NCBI GenBank assembly: GCA_029262775.1 | Contig: JAJCYR010000091.1 | Span: 62,001 to 126,000 of the forward strand | DNA: 64,000 nucleotides | Direction: 5' to 3' | Source of the DNA: Bacteroidota bacterium | GTDB lineage: Bacteria; Bacteroidota; Rhodothermia; Rhodothermales; UBA10348 | Part shown: positions 52,501-61,383 of the stretch, piece by piece | Layout of the letters: each line of letters begins with the position of its first letter | Numbering within the stretch: position 1 is the stretch's first letter | Notes under the pieces: model-generated | Seen by the model: the letters and a program-made list of their open reading frames with translations, nothing else | Told to the model about the DNA's origin: nothing | Databases searched by the model: none | Translations under genes and position numbers: made by a program

Positions 52501-52568
52501 GCATCGGTGGAAGCACAACCGGCCAGAAACAGCAGTGCAAGGAGGCGAAGTATAAAAGAATCAGTCAT
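49560..52568 (-). CDS. 1002-aa lipoprotein: Amidase_3 split by golvesin-like domain, Fn3
   Basis: A lipobox LAGC (Cys18) anchors it outside the inner membrane. Residues ~155-215 hold the first part of an amidase_3 fold (WPSHGWYWEGG with His164 and TVEDLL with Glu187). A golvesin/xanthan-lyase-like beta-sandwich is inserted at ~250-380 (GAYAVYVSWARLDA, ADAVRFGGG). The amidase resumes with LAFHTDAG (His465) and GVLLELLSH (Glu550). An Fn3 domain (~620-705) and a C-terminal ~290-residue domain follow. A CSWCH motif at residues 45-49 resembles a haem-c site. In Bacteroidota such proteins are often annotated xanthan lyase, but MurNAc-peptide cleavage is more plausible. Mirror copy at 57003-60011. 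Confidence 0.8.
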   Translation of the reverse strand: MTDSFILRLLALLFLAGCASTDATREADAPHDRFTSHLGQVLTECSWCHDNAGLDSLVIDPAARRLEVHFNAAFAQVPFRDSTLQAFERAVLSGVPADFDSWSVDLLSLGAPLGRLVPNLFTETLDAAKRPASVDTRRTLVDPVNSPWRSGALRGRHIAVWPSHGWYWEGGLERWEWQRARLFQTVEDLLPFAIVVPYLAPMLERAGAHVYMPRERDMQTREVVVDNDGASDSLSRYLEVGPKDATWGAGRSSGFAHRDRWQTGTNPFEQGTYRVAESTREPTSEIAWIPNIPGAGAYAVYVSWARLDAAASDAEYVVHHTGGETAFRVDQRMGGGTWVYLGTFQFDAGVSAGRGAVRLSNRSGQEGRRISADAVRFGGGMGNVERGGQVSGRPRFTEGARYYMQYAGMPADLVYNVTESTNDYVDDYRGRAEWVNYLRGRPDGPNKNRLAGGLGIPVDLSLAFHTDAGVTQTDSTIGTLMIYSSTGMLGERTFPRGMSRFANRDLADIMQTQIVDDIRALYDTSWTRRDIWDRDYSEAVRPNVPGVLLELLSHQNFADMRFALDPRFRHDVARSVYKAMVRFLAGQYGETPVIAPLAPDHVSAVWTTEGALELSWQGREDPLEPTAAPSAYVVYMRRASGGYDNGRLVQGGRAVFRTLERGEVYGFRVSAVNDGGESLPSEEVSAAFAGPDAPSMLVVSAFDRLAAPASLSENGFRGFGYARDEGVADGWDPAFVGHQYDFDPDSPWRDDDSPGHGASYATWEATPTVGNTFDYGAVHARAAVAAGWNVSTVSDEQFGSDFGAGALVAAGRDRFDVVNVVLGEEKRTDGPGHRATMYEALPAGMREALSLARDAGSSLLLSGAHVATDSAGPRADSLSRDWAEKELSFRWRTDHASERGRVNLLPDALGDATAAGGAAELAGGVLFNTEYGQTVYRVESPDALEPVQAAETLMRYADNNMSAAIGRSGPQGVVVLGFPFETVHGEDVRRELMKTLLTYLYP

Positions 52569-54123
52569 CTATCCGGAGCAGTGTCGGTGTCGATGCGACG
52601 GCCGTGCGGGACACGGCGCGCACGGCAAGATATTTCGGCTTCATTCCGAGGGGCACATCCAGGCGCTGCTGCCAGGCAGGGACCACCTCGAATTTCCAGT
52701 TCCGCCCATCGAACCAGTGCACGGACCACCAACGCGGCAACTCATCACCCTGCGGCACAATGGCAATGTCGGTCGACGTCAGTATGAGGACGGGGGCATC
52801 CGGCGGCCTCCCGCCCAGCCACGGACTGGCCGGAATGAGCGCCGGGCGGGCATATTCCCCGGCCACTGCACGCCCCATTCCATGCACTGCCGGCATCAGC
52901 GCGCGCATGGAAAAATGAACATTTCCGGTTGCGCCCGGCGTAGACCTCGTATGCCGGATTTGCCGTACAATCTCCGGTGGATCCCAATGGGCGTTGCCCT
53001 CAAGAATGACGCGGCTCGTGTAATTTCCCGGCCAGATATGGCGCGCATGGACGTTTTCCCCGATCCACCAGTCGAGCAGTTTCGGGTAGCTCTGTCCCTC
53101 GCTGTCCATTGACCAGTACAGCTGCGGCGTGAAATAGTCAACCCAGCCCTCGCGAAGCCACTTCCTGGCATCTGCATAGAGTCCTGCGTACTGGTCGAAG
53201 CCCCTGATGGACTCCGGATACCCCGGCCGCCAGATACCGAATGGGGAAATGCCCACTTTCACCCACGGTTTGGCGGCCTTCACCTCCTCGTAGAGCGTCC
53301 GGATGAATGTATCCACGTTTCGCCGTCGCCAGTCGGCGAGGGTAAGCCCATCGTCGACATCGCGGGAAAAGGATGTTGAATCGGGAAAGACCACCGTCGC
53401 GCCCGCTTCGTCACTCACCGGATACGGATAAAAGTAGTCGTCCAGATGAATGCCATCGACATCGTAGCGGCGCACCACGTCGAGCATGACGGCCAGCGAT
53501 TGCTCGGTCGCGGCATGGTTTCCGGGGTCCATCCACACCAGGTCCCCGTACAACACGATTGCACTGGGTAGCCGCTGGGTTACGTGGAGTTCGCTCAACG
53601 AGTCCATGGCCGTTGGATGCAACGCCCTGTAGGGGTTGAACCAGGCGTGCAGTTCGAGCCCGCGCCGGTGCGCCTCGTCGATGGCAAATGCCAGCGGATC
53701 GTATACAGGTGACGGAAACTGGCCCTGTTGGCCGGTCAAATACCACGACCAGGGTTCGAGGGGACTGTTGTAAAATGCGTCGGCCGTTGGGCGAACCTGC
53801 AGAATAATGGCATTCAGCCCCATGGCAACGGCCCGGTCCAGCACGCCCCGCAGTTCGGCCTGCTGCTGGGCCACTGACAGCGCGGGAGCAGAGGGCCAGT
53901 CAATATTGGCTACCGTCGCAACCCAAGCCGCCCGAAACTCCCGCTCCGGGGCTGGAATGCTGGCGCGCAGGGCGGCCTCGTCAGGCATTCTGGCACCCGA
54001 GAACAGGGCGCAGCCCGGCAGGAAGAGGATGGCCACCGACAGGATGCTGGCATGAAAACGAAAATACAGGAACGGGTGTGTGAGCAATGCAGTCAGAGTA
54101 ATCAATCGGGGTGATATGCGCAT
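52561..54123 (-). CDS. GHL10-family (YngK-like) glycoside hydrolase lipoprotein
   Basis: 520 residues from ATG 54123, which shares a base with the iaaA stop (TGATG). A signal-like region ends in LPGC. The TIM-barrel markers are FRAAWVATVANIDWP, IILQVRPTADAFYNS, LELHAWFNPYR, GIHLDDYFYPYP and VGISPFGIWRPG. The family (GHL10/DUF4015) includes peptidoglycan-related and other glycosidases; the substrate is not established here. Position between the isoaspartyl peptidase and the amidase suggests cell-wall glycan turnover. The last 8 bp overlap the amidase gene. Mirror copy at 55448-57010. Confidence 0.84.
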   Translation of the reverse strand: MRISPRLITLTALLTHPFLYFRFHASILSVAILFLPGCALFSGARMPDEAALRASIPAPEREFRAAWVATVANIDWPSAPALSVAQQQAELRGVLDRAVAMGLNAIILQVRPTADAFYNSPLEPWSWYLTGQQGQFPSPVYDPLAFAIDEAHRRGLELHAWFNPYRALHPTAMDSLSELHVTQRLPSAIVLYGDLVWMDPGNHAATEQSLAVMLDVVRRYDVDGIHLDDYFYPYPVSDEAGATVVFPDSTSFSRDVDDGLTLADWRRRNVDTFIRTLYEEVKAAKPWVKVGISPFGIWRPGYPESIRGFDQYAGLYADARKWLREGWVDYFTPQLYWSMDSEGQSYPKLLDWWIGENVHARHIWPGNYTSRVILEGNAHWDPPEIVRQIRHTRSTPGATGNVHFSMRALMPAVHGMGRAVAGEYARPALIPASPWLGGRPPDAPVLILTSTDIAIVPQGDELPRWWSVHWFDGRNWKFEVVPAWQQRLDVPLGMKPKYLAVRAVSRTAVASTPTLLRIDD

Positions 54124-54785
54124 CAATCTACAACCAAAAACGATGTCCCTTCAGCACTCCATGCGGCGCGCGCCATGCGGGGCGTGGACCAGGCCACTGC
54201 CCCGCCGGCGCGCGCCGTAAGCAGGATCAAGCCACCGGTCGCACCGGCTCCGCCCGGCGCGGCTACACGCGTGTACATGTCCTGGATCTGACCGCGCGCT
54301 GCATCGGCAGCCAGCCGCCCATCCAGGACGGCCCGGCCGCACAGCAGGGATGCCGAAATGGCCTCTCCCCAACCGGTTGCACTGGCGGCGGCACCATCGC
54401 CAGCAAAAAAGCCGCATCCGGGCAGCGGTGTATCGCCTATGCGCCCTTCCGGCCGAAAAGGGGTTCCTCCCGTCGAGGTTGCCGCCGCCAGATGGCCGCT
54501 GGCATCGCGGGCTACCGCCCCCACCGTTCCACGCGGGCCTGTGCGGCCGTAAAATGGCTGGCTCGTATGGTACGTTGTCCGCTCGCCGGCTATCTCGGCA
54601 TGGCGGACTGTTTCCCGGGGACTCACAAACCAGGCGTTCGGTTCACTGCGCAGACCGAATTCCCGGGCCATCCGATCTGCTTCCGGTCCGGCCGCAAACC
54701 GAAGCAGGGCGCCGTCCGCTTCCATCAGACACCGCGCCAGGCGGATCGGGTGCACGGTTTCGCGAAGCAGGGCCGCCGCGCCGTA
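54123..54785 (-). pseudogene. iaaA: Truncated isoaspartyl peptidase/asparaginase (left-arm 3' part)
   Basis: Only the C-terminal 220 residues of a plant-type (Ntn-hydrolase) asparaginase/isoaspartyl peptidase are present; the N-terminal ~90-100 residues (the rest of the alpha chain) stop at the palindrome centre. The autocatalytic nucleophile Thr is in GTVGAVARD (codon at 54525-54527), followed by LAAATSTGG, GRIGDTPLPGCG and ATGWGEAIS. The mirror copy is at 54786-55448. Reading through the centre gives a 445-codon frame on both strands whose N-terminal half is antisense noise. The intact gene would run on the minus strand and lead the GHL10 operon. Confidence 0.9.
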
Positions 54786-55448
54786 TACGGCGCGGCGGCC
54801 CTGCTTCGCGAAACCGTGCACCCGATCCGCCTGGCGCGGTGTCTGATGGAAGCGGACGGCGCCCTGCTTCGGTTTGCGGCCGGACCGGAAGCAGATCGGA
54901 TGGCCCGGGAATTCGGTCTGCGCAGTGAACCGAACGCCTGGTTTGTGAGTCCCCGGGAAACAGTCCGCCATGCCGAGATAGCCGGCGAGCGGACAACGTA
55001 CCATACGAGCCAGCCATTTTACGGCCGCACAGGCCCGCGTGGAACGGTGGGGGCGGTAGCCCGCGATGCCAGCGGCCATCTGGCGGCGGCAACCTCGACG
55101 GGAGGAACCCCTTTTCGGCCGGAAGGGCGCATAGGCGATACACCGCTGCCCGGATGCGGCTTTTTTGCTGGCGATGGTGCCGCCGCCAGTGCAACCGGTT
55201 GGGGAGAGGCCATTTCGGCATCCCTGCTGTGCGGCCGGGCCGTCCTGGATGGGCGGCTGGCTGCCGATGCAGCGCGCGGTCAGATCCAGGACATGTACAC
55301 GCGTGTAGCCGCGCCGGGCGGAGCCGGTGCGACCGGTGGCTTGATCCTGCTTACGGCGCGCGCCGGCGGGGCAGTGGCCTGGTCCACGCCCCGCATGGCG
55401 CGCGCCGCATGGAGTGCTGAAGGGACATCGTTTTTGGTTGTAGATTGA
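54786..55448 (+). pseudogene. iaaA: Truncated isoaspartyl peptidase/asparaginase (mirror copy)
   Basis: Identical to the left-arm fragment but on the plus strand, beginning at codon TAC (54786) in the middle of the gene. The nucleophile Thr codon is at 55044-55046. It ends with the TGA that shares a base with the GHL10 start. Because the gene is cut at exactly the palindrome centre, this copy has no own start codon and cannot be a functional duplicate as drawn. Confidence 0.9.
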
Positions 55449-57010
55449 TGCGCATATCACCCCGATTGATTACTCTGACTGCATTGCTCACACACCCGTT
55501 CCTGTATTTTCGTTTTCATGCCAGCATCCTGTCGGTGGCCATCCTCTTCCTGCCGGGCTGCGCCCTGTTCTCGGGTGCCAGAATGCCTGACGAGGCCGCC
55601 CTGCGCGCCAGCATTCCAGCCCCGGAGCGGGAGTTTCGGGCGGCTTGGGTTGCGACGGTAGCCAATATTGACTGGCCCTCTGCTCCCGCGCTGTCAGTGG
55701 CCCAGCAGCAGGCCGAACTGCGGGGCGTGCTGGACCGGGCCGTTGCCATGGGGCTGAATGCCATTATTCTGCAGGTTCGCCCAACGGCCGACGCATTTTA
55801 CAACAGTCCCCTCGAACCCTGGTCGTGGTATTTGACCGGCCAACAGGGCCAGTTTCCGTCACCTGTATACGATCCGCTGGCATTTGCCATCGACGAGGCG
55901 CACCGGCGCGGGCTCGAACTGCACGCCTGGTTCAACCCCTACAGGGCGTTGCATCCAACGGCCATGGACTCGTTGAGCGAACTCCACGTAACCCAGCGGC
56001 TACCCAGTGCAATCGTGTTGTACGGGGACCTGGTGTGGATGGACCCCGGAAACCATGCCGCGACCGAGCAATCGCTGGCCGTCATGCTCGACGTGGTGCG
56101 CCGCTACGATGTCGATGGCATTCATCTGGACGACTACTTTTATCCGTATCCGGTGAGTGACGAAGCGGGCGCGACGGTGGTCTTTCCCGATTCAACATCC
56201 TTTTCCCGCGATGTCGACGATGGGCTTACCCTCGCCGACTGGCGACGGCGAAACGTGGATACATTCATCCGGACGCTCTACGAGGAGGTGAAGGCCGCCA
56301 AACCGTGGGTGAAAGTGGGCATTTCCCCATTCGGTATCTGGCGGCCGGGGTATCCGGAGTCCATCAGGGGCTTCGACCAGTACGCAGGACTCTATGCAGA
56401 TGCCAGGAAGTGGCTTCGCGAGGGCTGGGTTGACTATTTCACGCCGCAGCTGTACTGGTCAATGGACAGCGAGGGACAGAGCTACCCGAAACTGCTCGAC
56501 TGGTGGATCGGGGAAAACGTCCATGCGCGCCATATCTGGCCGGGAAATTACACGAGCCGCGTCATTCTTGAGGGCAACGCCCATTGGGATCCACCGGAGA
56601 TTGTACGGCAAATCCGGCATACGAGGTCTACGCCGGGCGCAACCGGAAATGTTCATTTTTCCATGCGCGCGCTGATGCCGGCAGTGCATGGAATGGGGCG
56701 TGCAGTGGCCGGGGAATATGCCCGCCCGGCGCTCATTCCGGCCAGTCCGTGGCTGGGCGGGAGGCCGCCGGATGCCCCCGTCCTCATACTGACGTCGACC
56801 GACATTGCCATTGTGCCGCAGGGTGATGAGTTGCCGCGTTGGTGGTCCGTGCACTGGTTCGATGGGCGGAACTGGAAATTCGAGGTGGTCCCTGCCTGGC
56901 AGCAGCGCCTGGATGTGCCCCTCGGAATGAAGCCGAAATATCTTGCCGTGCGCGCCGTGTCCCGCACGGCCGTCGCATCGACACCGACACTGCTCCGGAT
57001 AGATGACTGA
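55448..57010 (+). CDS. GHL10-family glycoside hydrolase (mirror copy)
   Basis: Residue-for-residue identical to the gene at 52561-54123, in opposite orientation. All comments on motifs and neighbours apply. Treat as the same gene unless read evidence shows two copies. Confidence 0.8.
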   Translation: MRISPRLITLTALLTHPFLYFRFHASILSVAILFLPGCALFSGARMPDEAALRASIPAPEREFRAAWVATVANIDWPSAPALSVAQQQAELRGVLDRAVAMGLNAIILQVRPTADAFYNSPLEPWSWYLTGQQGQFPSPVYDPLAFAIDEAHRRGLELHAWFNPYRALHPTAMDSLSELHVTQRLPSAIVLYGDLVWMDPGNHAATEQSLAVMLDVVRRYDVDGIHLDDYFYPYPVSDEAGATVVFPDSTSFSRDVDDGLTLADWRRRNVDTFIRTLYEEVKAAKPWVKVGISPFGIWRPGYPESIRGFDQYAGLYADARKWLREGWVDYFTPQLYWSMDSEGQSYPKLLDWWIGENVHARHIWPGNYTSRVILEGNAHWDPPEIVRQIRHTRSTPGATGNVHFSMRALMPAVHGMGRAVAGEYARPALIPASPWLGGRPPDAPVLILTSTDIAIVPQGDELPRWWSVHWFDGRNWKFEVVPAWQQRLDVPLGMKPKYLAVRAVSRTAVASTPTLLRIDD

Positions 57011-60000
57011 TTCTTTTATACTTCGCCTCCTTGCACTGCTGTTTCTGGCCGGTTGTGCTTCCACCGATGCCACGCGCGAGGCGGACGCGCCCCACGACCG
57101 GTTCACATCGCACCTCGGACAGGTGCTCACGGAATGCTCCTGGTGTCACGATAATGCCGGGCTGGATTCGTTGGTTATTGATCCTGCGGCCCGGCGTCTT
57201 GAGGTGCACTTCAACGCGGCCTTCGCCCAGGTTCCGTTTCGGGACAGCACGCTGCAGGCGTTCGAGCGGGCCGTGCTCAGCGGCGTTCCGGCCGATTTTG
57301 ATTCCTGGAGCGTCGACCTGCTGAGCCTCGGCGCGCCGCTCGGCCGCCTCGTTCCGAACCTTTTCACGGAGACGCTCGACGCAGCGAAGCGACCAGCCAG
57401 CGTCGATACTCGGCGCACGCTGGTCGATCCGGTGAACAGTCCGTGGCGGAGCGGTGCGCTCCGGGGGCGCCATATTGCCGTCTGGCCCAGCCACGGGTGG
57501 TACTGGGAGGGGGGGCTGGAGCGGTGGGAGTGGCAACGGGCGCGCCTGTTCCAGACCGTCGAAGACCTGCTGCCCTTTGCCATCGTCGTGCCCTACCTGG
57601 CACCCATGCTGGAGCGGGCGGGTGCCCACGTGTACATGCCCCGGGAACGCGACATGCAGACACGCGAAGTCGTTGTAGACAACGATGGTGCTTCCGACAG
57701 CCTGTCGCGCTACCTGGAGGTCGGGCCGAAGGATGCCACCTGGGGGGCCGGCCGAAGCAGTGGCTTCGCACACCGCGACCGTTGGCAGACCGGTACGAAC
57801 CCGTTTGAGCAGGGGACCTACCGTGTTGCGGAGTCAACCCGTGAGCCGACATCGGAAATTGCCTGGATCCCGAATATCCCCGGCGCGGGCGCCTATGCCG
57901 TATATGTGTCGTGGGCACGGCTCGATGCCGCGGCCTCCGATGCGGAGTACGTCGTGCACCATACAGGGGGCGAGACGGCGTTCCGTGTGGATCAACGCAT
58001 GGGAGGTGGCACCTGGGTCTACCTGGGGACCTTCCAGTTTGATGCGGGCGTTTCGGCCGGGCGCGGAGCCGTCCGGCTGAGCAACCGGAGCGGCCAGGAG
58101 GGCAGACGCATATCGGCCGATGCCGTTCGGTTCGGCGGCGGAATGGGCAACGTGGAGCGGGGTGGACAGGTGAGCGGCCGGCCGCGCTTCACGGAGGGTG
58201 CCCGCTATTACATGCAGTATGCCGGCATGCCCGCCGATCTGGTCTACAACGTGACCGAGTCGACAAATGACTATGTGGACGACTACCGGGGGCGGGCCGA
58301 ATGGGTGAACTATCTGCGCGGCCGGCCCGATGGACCCAACAAGAACAGGCTGGCCGGTGGTCTGGGCATACCCGTCGACCTGTCGCTGGCATTTCATACC
58401 GATGCGGGGGTCACACAGACTGACTCAACCATTGGAACGCTCATGATCTACTCTTCGACGGGCATGCTCGGTGAGCGAACATTTCCTCGAGGCATGTCCC
58501 GCTTTGCGAACCGGGACCTGGCAGACATCATGCAGACCCAGATTGTGGATGACATCCGGGCGCTCTACGATACGTCCTGGACCCGGCGCGATATCTGGGA
58601 CCGGGACTACAGCGAGGCCGTGCGGCCGAATGTACCCGGTGTTTTGCTCGAACTGCTTTCGCATCAGAATTTCGCCGACATGCGTTTCGCGCTCGATCCG
58701 CGGTTCCGGCACGACGTGGCGCGCTCGGTGTACAAGGCCATGGTTCGCTTCCTGGCGGGTCAGTACGGAGAAACGCCGGTGATTGCCCCGCTTGCGCCGG
58801 ATCATGTGTCTGCCGTCTGGACCACGGAAGGAGCGCTTGAATTGTCGTGGCAGGGACGTGAGGACCCACTGGAGCCCACAGCCGCTCCCTCAGCATACGT
58901 CGTCTACATGCGCCGGGCCAGCGGAGGATATGACAACGGGCGCCTGGTTCAGGGCGGCAGAGCCGTATTCAGAACGCTTGAGCGCGGGGAGGTATACGGC
59001 TTTCGGGTATCGGCCGTGAACGATGGGGGAGAGAGCCTCCCATCGGAAGAGGTTTCGGCTGCCTTTGCAGGCCCGGATGCGCCGTCCATGCTGGTGGTCT
59101 CGGCGTTTGACCGCCTCGCGGCGCCCGCATCTCTCAGTGAAAACGGATTTCGCGGGTTCGGCTACGCACGGGATGAGGGGGTAGCCGACGGCTGGGATCC
59201 GGCGTTTGTGGGCCATCAGTACGATTTTGATCCCGATTCCCCATGGCGGGATGACGATTCCCCGGGCCACGGCGCCAGCTATGCCACGTGGGAAGCGACA
59301 CCGACGGTGGGAAATACGTTCGACTATGGCGCCGTACATGCGCGTGCGGCAGTGGCGGCCGGGTGGAACGTGTCGACGGTGAGTGACGAGCAGTTCGGAT
59401 CGGACTTCGGGGCAGGTGCCCTTGTTGCGGCCGGACGGGACCGATTTGACGTCGTGAACGTGGTGCTTGGGGAAGAGAAGCGGACCGATGGCCCGGGGCA
59501 TCGTGCGACCATGTACGAGGCGCTGCCAGCGGGCATGAGAGAGGCCCTGTCGTTGGCCCGGGACGCGGGCTCCTCGCTGCTGTTGTCCGGGGCACATGTC
59601 GCGACGGACAGTGCAGGTCCCCGCGCCGACAGTCTTTCGCGCGACTGGGCCGAGAAGGAGCTCTCCTTCCGATGGCGAACCGATCATGCGTCCGAACGGG
59701 GAAGGGTGAACCTGCTGCCGGACGCGCTGGGAGACGCCACGGCGGCAGGTGGAGCAGCCGAATTGGCTGGCGGCGTTCTATTCAATACGGAGTACGGTCA
59801 GACAGTGTACAGGGTGGAAAGCCCCGATGCGCTTGAGCCCGTGCAGGCCGCCGAGACCCTCATGCGCTACGCCGACAACAACATGAGCGCAGCCATTGGA
59901 CGCTCGGGGCCACAAGGCGTCGTGGTGCTTGGGTTTCCGTTTGAGACCGTCCACGGGGAGGATGTGCGGCGCGAACTCATGAAAACTCTTTTGACGTATC

Positions 60001-60011
60001 TGTACCCATGA
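57003..60011 (+). CDS. 1002-aa amidase/golvesin/Fn3 lipoprotein (mirror copy)
   Basis: Identical to the gene at 49560-52568. It overlaps the preceding GHL10 gene by 8 bp. Likely an artefactual second copy. Confidence 0.78.
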   Translation: MTDSFILRLLALLFLAGCASTDATREADAPHDRFTSHLGQVLTECSWCHDNAGLDSLVIDPAARRLEVHFNAAFAQVPFRDSTLQAFERAVLSGVPADFDSWSVDLLSLGAPLGRLVPNLFTETLDAAKRPASVDTRRTLVDPVNSPWRSGALRGRHIAVWPSHGWYWEGGLERWEWQRARLFQTVEDLLPFAIVVPYLAPMLERAGAHVYMPRERDMQTREVVVDNDGASDSLSRYLEVGPKDATWGAGRSSGFAHRDRWQTGTNPFEQGTYRVAESTREPTSEIAWIPNIPGAGAYAVYVSWARLDAAASDAEYVVHHTGGETAFRVDQRMGGGTWVYLGTFQFDAGVSAGRGAVRLSNRSGQEGRRISADAVRFGGGMGNVERGGQVSGRPRFTEGARYYMQYAGMPADLVYNVTESTNDYVDDYRGRAEWVNYLRGRPDGPNKNRLAGGLGIPVDLSLAFHTDAGVTQTDSTIGTLMIYSSTGMLGERTFPRGMSRFANRDLADIMQTQIVDDIRALYDTSWTRRDIWDRDYSEAVRPNVPGVLLELLSHQNFADMRFALDPRFRHDVARSVYKAMVRFLAGQYGETPVIAPLAPDHVSAVWTTEGALELSWQGREDPLEPTAAPSAYVVYMRRASGGYDNGRLVQGGRAVFRTLERGEVYGFRVSAVNDGGESLPSEEVSAAFAGPDAPSMLVVSAFDRLAAPASLSENGFRGFGYARDEGVADGWDPAFVGHQYDFDPDSPWRDDDSPGHGASYATWEATPTVGNTFDYGAVHARAAVAAGWNVSTVSDEQFGSDFGAGALVAAGRDRFDVVNVVLGEEKRTDGPGHRATMYEALPAGMREALSLARDAGSSLLLSGAHVATDSAGPRADSLSRDWAEKELSFRWRTDHASERGRVNLLPDALGDATAAGGAAELAGGVLFNTEYGQTVYRVESPDALEPVQAAETLMRYADNNMSAAIGRSGPQGVVVLGFPFETVHGEDVRRELMKTLLTYLYP

Positions 60012-60033
60012 CCAACACCCATGAGTCTCGGCC

Positions 60034-61344
60034 ATGACTGAGACGTCTGCATCGACCCTTAAAGAGCGCCGAAAGGCGTGGGCGTGGATTCCATCGCTCT
60101 ACTTTGCAGAAGGCATCCCGTATGTGCTCGTCATGACGGTCTCCGTTGTGATGTACAAGCGGCTGGACATTTCCAACGCGGATATCGCGCTCTACACGAG
60201 TTGGCTCTACCTGCCCTGGGTTATCAAGCCACTCTGGAGCCCGATCGTAGACCTTTTTGGAACGAAGCGCGCCTGGATCACCGGCATGCAACTGCTCGTT
60301 GGCGCGGCGCTGGCCGGCGTTGCCTTCACGATTCCCATGGATGCCTTTTTCCAGTGGTCCCTGGCGGCCCTCTGGCTCGTCGCCTTCAGCAGCGCGACGC
60401 ATGACATTGCCGCCGATGGGTTCTACATGCTGGCCATGGACGATGCAAACCAGTCGTGGTTCGTCGGCATCCGGTCCACGTTCTACCGGCTGGCCATGAT
60501 CACCGGGCAGGGGCTTCTGGTGGTGCTGGCGGGCTGGCTGGAAGTCCGCCAGGAATCGGTTCAGGCGGCCTGGGCAACCACATTTGGCATCGTGGCCGCA
60601 GGCTTTCTGCTTCTCATGGCCTGGCACCGGTTCCTGCTGCCCAGACCGGCTCTGGACGGTCCCACAGCCCAGGCATCGGGCGCTGCCATCCTTTCCGAAT
60701 TCATGGCGACCTTCGTGTCGTTTTTCAGGAAACCCAAAATCGGAGTCATCCTCGCGTTTCTGCTGCTATACCGCTTTGCCGAGGCCCAACTGGCCAAGAT
60801 GGCCGCTCCGTTCCTTCTGGATCCGGTGGATGCGGGCGGGCTGGCGCTCTCGACCGCCCAGGTCGGATTTGTGTACGGGACGGTGGGCGTGCTGGCGCTG
60901 ACGTTCGGAGGTATTCTGGGTGGGATTGTGGTGGCGCGGAAGGGGCTCAAATACTGGCTCTGGTGGATGGCCGTTGCCATCAACGTGCCCAATGCCGTGT
61001 ACATTTTCCTGTCGTGGTCCGTGCCAGCATCGCTCCTCGTGGTCAATGCGGCCGTGGCCGTGGAGCAGTTCGGCTACGGGTTCGGGTTTACCGCCTACAT
61101 GATGTACATGATTTATGTGGCGGATGGGCCCCATAAGACAGCACACTTCGCGCTATGTACCGGCTTCATGGCACTTGGCATGATGCTCCCCGGCATGGTA
61201 TCTGGCTGGGTACAGGAAACGTTGGGCTACAACCTCTTCTTCGTGTACGTGTTGCTGGCTACGATCCCCGGTTTTTTGGTCACTGCATTCATTCCGCTCC
61301 GCGCATCCTTTGGGCGCGGGGAGCAGGGACATGGCGTCAGTTGA
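60034..61344 (+). CDS. AmpG-like MFS permease (mirror copy)
   Basis: Identical to the gene at 48227-49537, 22 bp after the amidase-like gene. Likely an artefactual second copy. Confidence 0.8.
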   Translation: MTETSASTLKERRKAWAWIPSLYFAEGIPYVLVMTVSVVMYKRLDISNADIALYTSWLYLPWVIKPLWSPIVDLFGTKRAWITGMQLLVGAALAGVAFTIPMDAFFQWSLAALWLVAFSSATHDIAADGFYMLAMDDANQSWFVGIRSTFYRLAMITGQGLLVVLAGWLEVRQESVQAAWATTFGIVAAGFLLLMAWHRFLLPRPALDGPTAQASGAAILSEFMATFVSFFRKPKIGVILAFLLLYRFAEAQLAKMAAPFLLDPVDAGGLALSTAQVGFVYGTVGVLALTFGGILGGIVVARKGLKYWLWWMAVAINVPNAVYIFLSWSVPASLLVVNAAVAVEQFGYGFGFTAYMMYMIYVADGPHKTAHFALCTGFMALGMMLPGMVSGWVQETLGYNLFFVYVLLATIPGFLVTAFIPLRASFGRGEQGHGVS

Positions 61345-61383
61345 CACTGCCGGGCATCGCGCTGTAGCTGACCGGGATGCCGT

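Larger units (their letters stand above)
45571..54785 (+). repeat. Left arm of perfect ~18.4-kb palindrome
   Basis: This 9,215-bp stretch is the exact reverse complement of 54786-64000; the centre reads CCGTA|TACGG with no spacer. Every gene in it has a residue-for-residue identical mirror copy. The left boundary here is only the point mirrored by the window end, so the repeat could continue further left. Confidence 0.97.

Noticed and set aside
54700..54870. Natural hairpin telomere of a linear chromosome
   Set aside because: The centre lies inside iaaA coding sequence, and no telomere-resolvase gene or telomere-like repeat is seen. It cannot be fully excluded without reads.
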